This document shows positions 50,542 through 59,481 of a stretch of DNA of 64,000 bases, piece by piece; positions within the stretch are counted from its first letter, which is position 1, and each line of letters starts with the position of its first letter. This stretch comes from Anaerolineales bacterium (GTDB lineage: Bacteria; Chloroflexota; Anaerolineae; Anaerolineales; UBA4823). The translations under genes and the position numbers were made by a program. Under the pieces are notes generated by a model. The model worked only from the letters and a program-made list of their open reading frames with translations, had not been told where the DNA came from and did no database searches. The DNA is taken from NCBI GenBank assembly GCA_016935755.1, contig JAFGQI010000079.1, forward strand, positions 1-64,000, given 5' to 3'.

Positions 50542-51420
50542 ATGAACCCGATTGATCAAAACTCTCCCGCAGATTACCAGCAGCTATCCAACGATTATCG
50601 GCTGGTGGAGAAAGCGCTGGTGTATTTAGAGAATCACTACCTCGAGCAGCCTTCCCTGGAAGATGTGGCGGCCAGCGCTGGTCTGAGTGAATACCATTTC
50701 CAACGCCTGTTTGCCCATTGGGTGGGGATCAGCCCTAAGCGCTTTCTACAGTTTTTAACCAAGGAACATGCCAAAGCAATGTTGGAGGGGTCGGCAAATC
50801 TGCTGGATGTGGCTTACCAGAGCGGTCTTTCGGGGCCGGGACGTTTGCACGATTTATTTGTGACCTGTGAAGCTGTCACGCCGGGCGAGTACAAGAGCCG
50901 CGGGGAAGGATTAACCATCGCCTATGGATTCCATCCCAGCCCATTTGGCGAGTGCCTGCTGGCAGCAACCGAACGAGGCATCTGTGGGTTGAGCTTTGTC
51001 TCTGAGGGCGATCGCCAGCCCGCCCTGGCAAAGCTGAAAATGCGCTGGAGGAAGGCTGAACTGGTCGAAGACATGGTTCAAACCGCGGCGTTAATCTCCC
51101 TGGTTTTTCCAGTATTGCGAGATCTGCCTGGTGTTCCGCTGCGAATTCTATTGAATGGCACCAACTTCCAAATCAAAGTGTGGGAAGCCCTCTTACACAT
51201 CCCTCCTGGGAAAGTCGTGGCTTACGAAGATATTGCTGTCCATCTGGGTATGCCAAGAGCGGCGCGGGCAGTCAGCCGGGCAGTCGCGGATAATCCCATT
51301 GCGGTGATTATTCCCTGCCATCGGGTGATCCGCAAGATGGGGCTGTTGGGCGGCTATCGCTGGGGCCTGGCTCGTAAACGGGCGCTTCTGGGCTGGGAGA
51401 TGGCGAGAGTAAACGCATGA
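50542..51420 (+). CDS. AraC-type DNA-binding domain fused to O6-alkylguanine-DNA alkyltransferase
   Basis: This protein has 292 residues from ATG 50542; a TTG six codons earlier is also open. The N-terminal part (about 10-125) is an AraC helix-turn-helix pair with SLEDVAASAGLSEYHFQRLF. The C-terminal part (about 135-290) is an Ogt/MGMT domain with the acceptor motif IPCHRVI (Cys259) and the FQIKVWEALLHIPPGKV segment. The zinc domain that repairs methyl phosphotriesters in full-length Ada is missing, so this is an AdaB-type repair protein with a DNA-binding part but no obvious methylation sensor. It repairs O6-alkylguanine by transferring the alkyl group to its own Cys. It overlaps the EamA transporter gene by 4 bp. 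Confidence 0.92.
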   Translation: MNPIDQNSPADYQQLSNDYRLVEKALVYLENHYLEQPSLEDVAASAGLSEYHFQRLFAHWVGISPKRFLQFLTKEHAKAMLEGSANLLDVAYQSGLSGPGRLHDLFVTCEAVTPGEYKSRGEGLTIAYGFHPSPFGECLLAATERGICGLSFVSEGDRQPALAKLKMRWRKAELVEDMVQTAALISLVFPVLRDLPGVPLRILLNGTNFQIKVWEALLHIPPGKVVAYEDIAVHLGMPRAARAVSRAVADNPIAVIIPCHRVIRKMGLLGGYRWGLARKRALLGWEMARVNA

Positions 51421-52364
51421 AACTGCGCATATGGGCGGCGTTAATCTCCATTTACATTGTCTGGGGTTCCACATACCTGGCAATCCGCTTTGCAGTCCAG
51501 AGTATGCCGCCTTTCTTGATGGCTGCTACCCGCTTCCTGGTTGCGGGAGCAATTTTATATGCCTGGCGGCGGTTGGCTGGGGATTCTGCACCCACGCGGC
51601 GCGAATGGAAATCAGCTGCAGTGATTGGCCTGTTCCTGCTGCTCGGAGGCAATGGCGGGGTGGTTTGGGCAGAGCAGAGAGTTGTGTCTGGGGTAGCCGC
51701 CCTGTTAATTGGATCGGTACCCATCTGGCTGGTGCTGTTAGATGCTTTGCGTCCAGGAGGGTTGCGCCCAAACTGGCAAACGAGCCTGGGTATCCTGGGT
51801 GGATTTGTGGGGATCGCCTTGCTGGTCGCGCCATCAGATCTGTCGGGAGGCGCGCAACAGGTTGATCTGCTGGGGATGATTGCATTGCTGTTAGGAGCCT
51901 TGTTCTGGGCGGTCGGATCGCTGTATGGCCGCGATGCGGTCCTGCCGTCTTCGCCCATGCTGGCGACAGGTATGGAAATGCTGGTTGGAGGGGCGGGTTT
52001 GCTGGCTGCGGGCACCATCACCGGCGAGTGGAGCCGTTTGGACCTGGCGGCTGTCCGGCCAGAGTCAGCCCTGGGGTTGGCATACTTGATACTCTTTGGC
52101 TCGCTGGTGGGGTTTGCCTCCTACACCTGGCTGCTGCGGGTGGCGCCCATCTCCCTGGTCGCAACTTATGCATACGTCAATCCCCTGGTGGCGATTCTAT
52201 TAGGGAACCTGCTGGCGCAGGAACCACTTACCCCCAGGGTCATCTTATCTGCGGTGGTGATTGTGGGGGCGATAGCGCTGATTAATACCGGACGGGCAGC
52301 GTTGCAGAAACGGCTGAGCATGGGTGCACCCGTATCTGCAGTTTCAATGCTGGATAATAAATGA
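51417..52364 (+). CDS. EamA-family (DMT) transporter
   Basis: This 315-residue protein has ten predicted helices in two EamA repeats (about 5-135 and 150-290). The family opening is plain: LISIYIVWGSTYLAIRFAVQSMPPF. Members export or exchange amino acids, purines or other small metabolites; the substrate is unknown. ATG 51417 overlaps the alkyltransferase stop (ATGA), so the two are co-translated. The next gene is convergent, 14 bp away. Confidence 0.92.
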   Translation: MKLRIWAALISIYIVWGSTYLAIRFAVQSMPPFLMAATRFLVAGAILYAWRRLAGDSAPTRREWKSAAVIGLFLLLGGNGGVVWAEQRVVSGVAALLIGSVPIWLVLLDALRPGGLRPNWQTSLGILGGFVGIALLVAPSDLSGGAQQVDLLGMIALLLGALFWAVGSLYGRDAVLPSSPMLATGMEMLVGGAGLLAAGTITGEWSRLDLAAVRPESALGLAYLILFGSLVGFASYTWLLRVAPISLVATYAYVNPLVAILLGNLLAQEPLTPRVILSAVVIVGAIALINTGRAALQKRLSMGAPVSAVSMLDNK

Positions 52365-52378
52365 GGTTTTTGCCAGAA

Positions 52379-53362
52379 TTATCGTTTGGCAGCAATCAAA
52401 TGGATTTGTCCGAGTCGATAAGCTTTTTGTAAAGCCTCGACAACCATTGGATCGTATTTTTGTCCCGAGAGGCGCACAATTTCCTGGAGGGCAGATTCCA
52501 GAGTGCGCGCTCGGCTATAAGGCCGGTCGGAGGTCATCGCATCCAGGGTGTCAGCGACTGACAGGATGCGCGCTCCTTCTGGTATAGCTTCGCCTGATAG
52601 GCCATCCGGGTAGCCTCTCCCATTCCAGTGTTCATGGTGGTGTCGCACGATGGGGATGATGTCAGCCAGATAAGGCACATCGCGCAGCATTTCCGCTCCG
52701 ACAACCGGGTGGCGGCGAATCTCTTTCCATTCCTCCTCGTTCAATGGGAGGGATTTAAACAGGGTGGCTTCTCGGATATGCAGCTTGCCAATATCGTGCA
52801 GGATCGCGGCGAAATGAAGCGGTTCGATTGCCCGTTCGCTCCAGCCAAGGGTGCGCGCCAGCAGCAGGCAGTAAGCAGTTACATGTTCGATATGCCCGCT
52901 CATATAGCGATCGCGCAAATCTACTGCGTTCGCCAGGGCAGTCAGGCTGGCCAGGTAGGCCTGCTTGAGCTGACCGACCTGAAGCTGCCGGGAGCGACCC
53001 AGCCGGGAGCGAATGGTGGTGACCAGTTCTTCCCGGTTGAGCGGTTTGGTCAGGTAATCATCCACCCCCAGGTTCTTGCTGATCAGAATATCGGCCTGGT
53101 CAGCCAGGGCAGTCAGAAAGATAAAAGGGATAGTTACCCATTCCTGGTGTTTGCGCACGAATTCATAGAATTGATAACCATCCATAAAGGGCATGGCGAT
53201 ATCCGATAGGATCAGTTCGGGCTGGCAGGTTTCCATTTTTTCAACGGCTTCAGCGCCATTCCTGGCAATAACGACTGTAAAACCCTCGAAGGTGAGCATA
53301 TCTCGCAGCCCTTCGCGGAGCACATCGTTATCTTCAACCACCAGGAGGGTGTCCTGAGCCAT
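52379..53362 (-). CDS. Response regulator with HD-GYP c-di-GMP phosphodiesterase-type output domain
   Basis: This 327-residue protein has a receiver domain (1-125) with Asp11, phospho-acceptor Asp54 (ILSDIAMP) and Lys107 (TKP). A short linker helix (126-150) leads to an HD-GYP domain (about 150-322) with His189-Asp190 (HDIGK) and HHHEHWNGRGYPDGL (241-255). Such proteins respond to a sensor kinase and hydrolyse cyclic di-GMP, affecting motility, adhesion or other outputs. No histidine kinase gene is next to it, so it is an orphan regulator. Start is ATG 53362, 2 bp after the P1-peptidase stop, so it may be the last gene of that unit. Confidence 0.94.
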   Translation of the reverse strand: MAQDTLLVVEDNDVLREGLRDMLTFEGFTVVIARNGAEAVEKMETCQPELILSDIAMPFMDGYQFYEFVRKHQEWVTIPFIFLTALADQADILISKNLGVDDYLTKPLNREELVTTIRSRLGRSRQLQVGQLKQAYLASLTALANAVDLRDRYMSGHIEHVTAYCLLLARTLGWSERAIEPLHFAAILHDIGKLHIREATLFKSLPLNEEEWKEIRRHPVVGAEMLRDVPYLADIIPIVRHHHEHWNGRGYPDGLSGEAIPEGARILSVADTLDAMTSDRPYSRARTLESALQEIVRLSGQKYDPMVVEALQKAYRLGQIHLIAAKR

Positions 53363-53364
53363 GC

Positions 53365-54372
53365 CTAAATTCTAACATTAAAATCTGCTGCGCAGGGTAA
53401 TCCAGCGATGGATCGGGCGGCGCGCACGGCGCGCAGCACTGCCTGGGCGAAAACTTCAGCCGCGAATGCTCCTACGATATTGATATCCATCTTGCGCTTT
53501 CCGGTGGATAGGGCAAAGATTGTGTCACCATCCAGCATGGTGTGAGCCGGGCGGATGGTGCGCGCCAGACCATCCTGGGCCATCTGGGCCATTTTATTTG
53601 CCTGCTCTTTGTCCAAACGGGCGTTCGTAGCCACCAGTCCAATCACAGTGTTCTGGCGAGCGGCGAAGCCATAGGTTCTGCTGCCGGCAATGGCTTTCAT
53701 CACCTGGAGCGTATCGGCGAAGGGTTGCTCGGGGTCAGGAGGCATCCCCTGAGGCGAAAATTGCCGCGCTCCGGCGATGATTTTCCCACTGGCAGGATCG
53801 ATCACATCACCGAAAGCGTTCACCGCGGCGATAGCGCCCACCAGCACGCCAGCTGAGATTTCCAGGCTGGAGCACCCTATTCCTGACTTCACTGCTTGAC
53901 CGATGCCCAGGGCTTTCCCGACCGTAGCGCCCATGCCTGCCCCCACATTACCCTCGGCAGGCGGCTGCGTGCTGGCATTCAGGCAAGCCTGATAGCCCAT
54001 AGCTGCGTCCGGGCGCACATCTGCCCGCCCAACCGCCAGGTCAAACAAGATGGCTGCCGGGACGATGGGTACTCTGGCTACGCCCACATTAAAGCCCACG
54101 CCGCGCTCCTCCAGGTAGCGCACCACCCCGGTGGCGGCTTCCAGACCGAAGGCAGAACCACCAGCAAGCAAGATGGCATGCACCTCCTGCACCAGGTGCA
54201 TGGGATGCAGGGCGTCCGTCTCCCGCGTCCCGGGTGCGCCGCCGCGCTGATCGACCCCGCCTACCGCACCCTGCTCGCAAAGCACCACTGTACAGCCCGT
54301 CAGTGCAGCCTCATTTTGAGCGTGCCCGACTCTCAGGCCGGGAATGTCGGTCAGGCTGTTTTGTAGTTTCAT
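53365..54372 (-). CDS. P1 (S58/DmpA) family peptidase
   Basis: This protein has 335 residues from ATG 54372, behind AGGAGC; an earlier in-frame start overlaps less well. It belongs to the DmpA/BapA group, which is made as one chain and cleaves itself just before the nucleophile: the candidate is a Ser in GIGCSSLEIS (about 173-182). The conserved TDIPGLRVGHA opening and LAGGSAFGLEAATGV block are present. Known members release N-terminal D-amino acids or beta-amino acids from short peptides and amides. Downstream of it in the same direction are the HD-GYP regulator; upstream are an M28 peptidase and D-cysteine desulfhydrase, which suggests peptide or D-amino-acid catabolism. Confidence 0.9.
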   Translation of the reverse strand: MKLQNSLTDIPGLRVGHAQNEAALTGCTVVLCEQGAVGGVDQRGGAPGTRETDALHPMHLVQEVHAILLAGGSAFGLEAATGVVRYLEERGVGFNVGVARVPIVPAAILFDLAVGRADVRPDAAMGYQACLNASTQPPAEGNVGAGMGATVGKALGIGQAVKSGIGCSSLEISAGVLVGAIAAVNAFGDVIDPASGKIIAGARQFSPQGMPPDPEQPFADTLQVMKAIAGSRTYGFAARQNTVIGLVATNARLDKEQANKMAQMAQDGLARTIRPAHTMLDGDTIFALSTGKRKMDINIVGAFAAEVFAQAVLRAVRAARSIAGLPCAADFNVRI

Positions 54373-54414
54373 ATCTGTTTGCTGCTCCTGAAATGCACCT
54401 CTCTTCAGCAATGA

Positions 54415-55590
54415 TTATTTCAGGCTGTGCTGATCCACCTGGCTGATGATATTCTCCAGGATGGCTACCGCCTCGGGCAGGCGTCGCATGACTACACGTT
54501 CGAGGTTGTCGCTGGGCAGATGGAAGCCGCGATCCTGCCATATTGTGGAGTAGGTGCCCAGTGTGCTGGCGGGGATGCCAGCCTGCAAGAACGAATAACC
54601 ATCGCTGTTCACCGGGCCAACCGGATGAGCGATAGAACCTGTAACCTCCAACACCGCCTGAGCGATTAACTGGTTCACCTCTGCTGAAGTGGGAACCAGG
54701 CGAAGCGATGTCCCATCCTGCTCCCAATAGACGTAGTCCCCATCCTGGGCCATGATCTCCAGATTCACAGCGCGTGCAGGCAGACACCATTCGCGCTGGC
54801 GAACATAGGCGCGCGAGCCCTGCATATTGACCTCCTCGCCGTCGAAGAGAGCCAGGGTGAGGTGGGTTGTCTTCAATGTTGGTTCTCCCTGGTGCATTCG
54901 CTCTGCCAGCCCGAGCAGGATGGCGCAAGCCGTCCCGTTATCCACCGCTCCCTGGCTGGGGTGCTTCCGCAGACGGCCCAGCGACAGGTTCAACCCCACC
55001 CCCCAGGCAAGGAATAACAAGACCAGGCTCAGCAGCAGTCCAAGTATATAGACTACCGGCGCCCAGGCTGAACCTTGATCCATCAGAGAGCGGTCCAGCG
55101 ACCCGAGTACACCCACCAGCACGGTGAGCAGGATGCCAAGGGGCAGGTTCTTGACGAAAAAGGAGCGCTGGTGGTGATCTAAGAGCTCTGTTTTGCTGTC
55201 ATAATGCGCAGATAAAATTAATTCCTGCTGGGGAGCTTCTGGCTTGAATTCTATGATCAGGTTGCTGCCGTTGACAGCGCCAGGCCAGGTGATAATCGGC
55301 AAATTAAACGCAACATCCAGAAGACCACCTGCCAGGCTCAGGATAGCAATTGTAAAAGTAGGCTCACCCCAGCGCAAGCTGAATGCAAGAGCCAGCAGGC
55401 TGCGCGAGAAGATCAACCACAAACCGGTCAGTATGAAGAAATATGGGTACAGGCGAAAGGGCTGCAGGCGGTAGGGAATCCCTTTCTGCTCGAGCCAGGC
55501 AGTGACCGAAGCCAGCACCTGCCGCTCGGCTTTGCTGCCAGCTGGGCGCGGGATGGAGAAGACATCCATCAGTTCGGAAAAGTCAGTCAT
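54415..55590 (-). CDS. M28-family metallopeptidase with membrane segments
   Basis: This protein has 391 residues from ATG 55590, behind GGGAGAG. The zinc-peptidase pattern is present: SAHYDSKTE (about residue 122-130, His and Asp ligands), a GAVDNGTACAILLG segment with the bridging Asp, and LFDGEEVNMQGS for the catalytic and ligand Glu. Four hydrophobic segments (two near 50-105 and two near 158-205) interrupt the fold, so it is membrane-embedded, unlike simple secreted aminopeptidases. The start overlaps the stop of the D-cysteine desulfhydrase gene by 8 bp. Confidence 0.87.
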   Translation of the reverse strand: MTDFSELMDVFSIPRPAGSKAERQVLASVTAWLEQKGIPYRLQPFRLYPYFFILTGLWLIFSRSLLALAFSLRWGEPTFTIAILSLAGGLLDVAFNLPIITWPGAVNGSNLIIEFKPEAPQQELILSAHYDSKTELLDHHQRSFFVKNLPLGILLTVLVGVLGSLDRSLMDQGSAWAPVVYILGLLLSLVLLFLAWGVGLNLSLGRLRKHPSQGAVDNGTACAILLGLAERMHQGEPTLKTTHLTLALFDGEEVNMQGSRAYVRQREWCLPARAVNLEIMAQDGDYVYWEQDGTSLRLVPTSAEVNQLIAQAVLEVTGSIAHPVGPVNSDGYSFLQAGIPASTLGTYSTIWQDRGFHLPSDNLERVVMRRLPEAVAILENIISQVDQHSLK

Positions 55591-56605
55591 GAAGAAGCTC
55601 TCCCTTTTGGAAGGCAAACAAGGCGGGTACGCCTCCCGTGTGGAGAAAGATCAGCGGCGTGTCTTTTTTGATCCTGTCCCTTCTGACCAGGTCCAGCAAG
55701 CCGGCAAAAGCCTTGGCAGTGTAGACCGGGTCGAGCAGCAGGCCTTCTGTGTGAGCGAGCAAATGCATGGCTGCCAGACCATCCGGGGAAGGCAGCCCGT
55801 AGCGTTCGCCCACATAGGTGTTCTCGATTAGAGGCACTTCCTCAGGGGTAAAGCTGCGCGGCCTTCCCAGATGGGAGCAGATCTCCCCTGCCAGGAGCGC
55901 GATCGAGGCCGGAAAGCCTTTCCACAGCTTACCGACATCGATGCCCAGCAGCTTGAGCGGGGAATTGACCAGCGCCAACCCGGCCATTAAACCTGCCAGG
56001 GTACCGCCCGAACCAGCTGCGGTTATCAGCGTGGCCTGTTCGATGCCTTTTTCGCGAGCCTGTGCATCGATCTCAAGAGCAGCCTGCACATAGCCTAAAC
56101 AGCCCAACCAGTGGTGACCTCCGACTGGAATGAAGTAATGCTTTCCAACCATCAGCAGTGCCACCCAACGCACCAACCGGATGGTCGTCTCCAGGGTCAT
56201 GCCGCTGCCACCCCCGCCAAGGGGGATGAAGTGCATTTTGGCCCCCAGCAGATGATTGATCAACAGGTTTCCGGTCAAACGCTGCGGGCGTGGATCGAAA
56301 TAAAACAGATGGGTTTCCAGACCCAATCGGTTGGCGGCGGCTGCGGTCAGGCGGGCATGGTTGGACTGCAGCCCGCCGAAGGTGACCACCTTGCGCGCTT
56401 TGCGCTCCTGCGCCTCCGCCAGCAGGTATTCCAGCTTACGGGTCTTGTTGCCGCCCAGGCCGGGGCCAAGAAGGTCATCGCGCTTGACCCATACCTGGCG
56501 TCCCAACTCCTGGCCCAGACGCGGTAAAGGCTCCAGTGGGGTGGGATACTCTGCCATGTGCAGGCGAGGGATGGCCTGCAGGCGCGACTGCCAGGTCGTA
56601 TCCAT
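55583..56605 (-). CDS. D-cysteine desulfhydrase / ACC-deaminase-like PLP enzyme
   Basis: This 340-residue fold-type II PLP enzyme has the conserved VKRDDLLGPGLGGNKTRKLEYLL region with the PLP Lys in GGNKTRK (about residue 53), then GGLQSNHARLTAAAA and an AAGSGGTLAG phosphate loop. The family breaks down D-cysteine to pyruvate, sulfide and ammonia, or 1-aminocyclopropane-1-carboxylate to ketobutyrate; the two are hard to separate by eye, and D-cysteine desulfhydrase is more common outside plant-associated bacteria. ATG 56605 is 3 bp after the GMC oxidoreductase stop. Confidence 0.87.
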   Translation of the reverse strand: MDTTWQSRLQAIPRLHMAEYPTPLEPLPRLGQELGRQVWVKRDDLLGPGLGGNKTRKLEYLLAEAQERKARKVVTFGGLQSNHARLTAAAANRLGLETHLFYFDPRPQRLTGNLLINHLLGAKMHFIPLGGGGSGMTLETTIRLVRWVALLMVGKHYFIPVGGHHWLGCLGYVQAALEIDAQAREKGIEQATLITAAGSGGTLAGLMAGLALVNSPLKLLGIDVGKLWKGFPASIALLAGEICSHLGRPRSFTPEEVPLIENTYVGERYGLPSPDGLAAMHLLAHTEGLLLDPVYTAKAFAGLLDLVRRDRIKKDTPLIFLHTGGVPALFAFQKGELLHD

Positions 56606-56608
56606 TTT

Positions 56609-57922
56609 TTACTGGTTAATCAGGTGCCGGGCCAGGCGCTTGCCCAGGCCCAGGATGGTCAGCACGGTCGGGCGATCCAGCGCTTCGGGGAAAGTGCTGG
56701 CATCGCAGGCATACAGGCCGGCAATCTCGGTTTGCAGGTTAGTGTCCAACATTTCGCCAATGCGCACCGTACCGCTGGGGTGTGTGCCGCGCAGTGGTGT
56801 CATGAAGATCGTCTCGGGTTTTGCCCCCGCCTCTACCAGGATTTTCCGGCACACCTCCTCTGCCATCTTCAGGCGCGGGCGGTCGTAATCGGTGAGCGGT
56901 TTGCTGATCTTGCCGTTTGGGAAGACGCCTCCAGAGATGGAGTCTTTGAGTTTGATCATCACCCCCAGGATGTTGCCCCAGCGCGGCCAGGTGAGCAGAT
57001 ACTGCGGGCCTTTGAGCACGTTAATGAGCGGATAGAGCAGCCAGGGGTCCAGCAAGGTGCTGAGCATATACCCCACCTCGGGGTCTTCCCAGGACCAGGT
57101 CATGGGCGGCTCTTTACCGATGCCTGCCTCCTTGATGAAGCCATAGACCATCACAGTTACATCCATGGTCATGCCCTGCCCGGCCTGCTTCAGACCGGAG
57201 GCTTGTAAGATGCGCGGCGTGCCGATGCCTCCGGCAGAGAGGATAACTGTCCCTGCACGGGCGGTGAAGGGCCGCCCCTCCAGCCTGCCGCTCACGCCCA
57301 CGGCGTGCCCGTCTTCGATCAGCACGCGCTCGACGCGGGCGCGGGTGCGCAGATCGGCGCCCGCTGCCACTGCCTCGTCCACCCATTCAGCTGCGTTCCA
57401 TTTGGCCCCGCAGCGGCAGCCCAGCATGCACTTGGCCCCACAGTCGAACTTCTGAGCGCGGGTGGGTTTCATGAATTTGGGCTGCGCTTGCCAGTTATAG
57501 CCCAGCGCCTGGGCGGCGCGGGCAATGCGGGTGGAAGCCACGCCGCGCAGACCGGGGGGAAGCGGGGCGATCTCCAACTCATCGATCGTTTCGGCCACCT
57601 CGGCGTCAATATCCACGCCATACTTCTCTTTCAGCCAGGTAGGCGGCGGAGAGGCGCAGCCGCAGTACATGCTGGTTGCCCCGCCCACCAACAGCGGACG
57701 GACGATATTCAAGCCCTCCTGAGAGAAGAGCAGGCTGCCGCGGTCAGAGTACAGGATGGCGCCCAGGTAGGTGCCGTAATAGCTGCGCGAGCGTTGGTCA
57801 ATCCCGCGCTCAAGCAGCAGCACCTTTTTGCCATTTTTTGTCAGCTCGCGCGCCACGCTGGCCCCACCGGGTCCGCTGCCCACCACGATCACATCCGCCT
57901 GGAGAACCTGAGAGTCGGGCAT
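56609..57922 (-). CDS. GMC-family FAD oxidoreductase with internal Cys cluster
   Basis: This protein has 437 residues from ATG 57922, with GGAGG 5 nt upstream; open frame continues to 57967. The FAD-binding VVGSGPGGASVA motif is at 13-24, and the closing block HPSGTVRIG plus CDASTFPEALDRPTVLTILGLGKRLA fits the GMC C-terminal domain. It is shorter than classic GMC enzymes. A cysteine-rich insert (Cys161, Cys165, Cys169, Cys171), plus Cys87 and Cys89, might hold a metal or Fe-S centre. Substrates in the family are alcohols, sterols or polyols; the electron acceptor is not known. It is the first gene of a four- or five-gene minus-strand unit. Confidence 0.85.
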   Translation of the reverse strand: MPDSQVLQADVIVVGSGPGGASVARELTKNGKKVLLLERGIDQRSRSYYGTYLGAILYSDRGSLLFSQEGLNIVRPLLVGGATSMYCGCASPPPTWLKEKYGVDIDAEVAETIDELEIAPLPPGLRGVASTRIARAAQALGYNWQAQPKFMKPTRAQKFDCGAKCMLGCRCGAKWNAAEWVDEAVAAGADLRTRARVERVLIEDGHAVGVSGRLEGRPFTARAGTVILSAGGIGTPRILQASGLKQAGQGMTMDVTVMVYGFIKEAGIGKEPPMTWSWEDPEVGYMLSTLLDPWLLYPLINVLKGPQYLLTWPRWGNILGVMIKLKDSISGGVFPNGKISKPLTDYDRPRLKMAEEVCRKILVEAGAKPETIFMTPLRGTHPSGTVRIGEMLDTNLQTEIAGLYACDASTFPEALDRPTVLTILGLGKRLARHLINQ

Positions 57923-57997
57923 ATACGCCTCCATGAAGAACGCAGATTCGATTTGGGTGTTATTCAAAGTGATTTTACCACCAGTGTGCTATACTTT

Positions 57998-58027
57998 AGC
58001 TGATAGCTGATAGCTGATAGCTGATAG
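57998..58027. repeat. Tandem heptamer repeat
   Basis: Four successive copies of a 7-bp unit (GCTGATA) lie between divergent genes, followed by a loose run of ACCAATC-like units up to about 58081. The copy number may vary between strains. No promoter function is visible. Confidence 0.75.
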
Positions 58028-58103
58028 TGAATAGGTGTTGGCAGCAGACTGATTACCAATCACCAATCACTGACCACCAATCTCTGGTCTCTCAAGGAGC
58101 ACC

Positions 58104-59387
58104 ATGACTGAGAAGTCCCCCACAAAACATTATTTGGTTGCACTAACTGCCTTATTGATGACTGTCTCGATCGTCAATGTGGCAGATAAAGAACTGCTGG
58201 CGCCGGTGGTGGACGCAGTAAAGATTGACCTGGAGATGAGCGACACGCAGGTAGGCGCAGTGCGCTCGGCGGTATTCCTGGCAGCGCTGCTGGGGCAGTT
58301 CATTTGGGGGCCGTTATCGGATCGATGGGTGCGCAAGTATATCATCGCCACCGGGACGGTTATCTGGAGCGCGGTGACCTGGATGACGGCCTTCGTCAGC
58401 GGTTTCCCTCAGCTGCTGCTGGCTCGCGCCAGCATGAGCTTTGCCGAGGGCTGCTTCAATCCATCGGCCTACGCTTTGATCACCGACTCAACGCCCAAAC
58501 ACCGCCATGGGCTTGTGCTTGGGCTGATGAGCCTGACTTATCCAGTCGGGACGGCGGCTGCGCTGGTGGTTGCCAGTCTGATTGGCACAGCACACTGGCG
58601 GCAGCCCTTTATCTATTATGGCATCATCGGCATTGTTTTGGGGGCGCTGGTGCTGTGGATTGTGCGCGAGCCAAGGCGGGGGGCGAATGAGGAAGCGGTG
58701 CAGGAAGTGCAGGGGGAGTACGTCGGGCGTTTCTCGCTGAAGGAGTTTGCTCGGGTTTTGAAGGTGCCTTCGCTGTGGCTGGCTTTTGGGCTGGATTCGT
58801 GCCAGGCATCGATCAACTGGAGCTTCGCCTTCTGGGCGCCGACCTACCTGACGCGCTATAAGATCGCTCCGGACGCCGAGACAGCCGCTCTGGCGCTGCT
58901 GCCTGCCATCCTGGGCTTTGTGTTGGGAGCGCTGCTGGGGGGCTGGCTGATTGACCGTCTGCGTCAGCGCACCGTGCTGGCGCCTGCCTGGGTCAGCCTG
59001 GCTGCCATGTCTGGTGGGCTGGTGATGGCGCTGGTGGTGTTTAACGTCTTCAGCCTGGTACCGCTGATGACAGCGGCTTTTTTCCTGGGGCTGGCGACTT
59101 ATATGGTTATGCCAGGGGTTAGCGTTACTCTCTTCAGTGTGGTGCCGCCAGAAACGAAGGCGACCACCATCTCTGCCAGCAATATCCTGCTCAACCTGGT
59201 CATCTCGGCGCTCTCGCTGGTAATCGGTATGGTGAGTGATGCCATCGGACTGCGTATAGCTTTTGGAGGGGTGATCGTGGTGATGTACATCCTGGGGATC
59301 ATCGTCAGCCTGGCGCTGCTGCGGCGCTACCGGGTGGATCTGGAACGCCGCGATGCGCTCGTGGGAGAGCGAGTCATCGCTGCCTGA
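58104..59387 (+). CDS. MFS transporter
   Basis: This 427-residue major facilitator has 12 predicted helices and the loop 2-3 signature GPLSDRWVRKYI (about 70-81), the D-R-x-x-R-K/R pattern of the superfamily. The conserved motif around helices 5-6 (GLMSLTYPVGTAAALV) and a second half starting near 215 are present. The closest groups by eye are the anion:cation symporter and Spinster-like proteins, but the substrate is unknown. ATG 58104 follows AAGGAGC. It is divergent from the GMC/peptidase unit and may import or export their substrate. Confidence 0.92.
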   Translation: MTEKSPTKHYLVALTALLMTVSIVNVADKELLAPVVDAVKIDLEMSDTQVGAVRSAVFLAALLGQFIWGPLSDRWVRKYIIATGTVIWSAVTWMTAFVSGFPQLLLARASMSFAEGCFNPSAYALITDSTPKHRHGLVLGLMSLTYPVGTAAALVVASLIGTAHWRQPFIYYGIIGIVLGALVLWIVREPRRGANEEAVQEVQGEYVGRFSLKEFARVLKVPSLWLAFGLDSCQASINWSFAFWAPTYLTRYKIAPDAETAALALLPAILGFVLGALLGGWLIDRLRQRTVLAPAWVSLAAMSGGLVMALVVFNVFSLVPLMTAAFFLGLATYMVMPGVSVTLFSVVPPETKATTISASNILLNLVISALSLVIGMVSDAIGLRIAFGGVIVVMYILGIIVSLALLRRYRVDLERRDALVGERVIAA

Positions 59388-59441
59388 CCCGTTATAGATT
59401 GACTGATCACTGGTCAACTTTTAATGGATTGACCGGATTTA

Positions 59442-59469
59442 TTGACAGGATTCCTGATTGGGGTATAAT
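59442..59469 (+). promoter_or_regulatory. Promoter of tRNA-Lys
   Basis: Consensus -35 TTGACA (59442-59447), a 16-bp spacer and consensus -10 TATAAT (59464-59469). The start would be about 6 bp before the tRNA at 59482, typical of a strong stable-RNA promoter. Confidence 0.82.
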
Positions 59470-59481
59470 ACCCCTTCGCAC

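Noticed and set aside
57998-58081. Possible CRISPR-like array
   Set aside because: Units are 7 bp and contiguous with no spacers; no cas genes are present.
58488-59417. 309-residue minus-strand frame opposite the MFS gene
   Set aside because: Extremely His/Gln/Arg/Pro-rich with no motif; the MFS gene on the plus strand has all family features.
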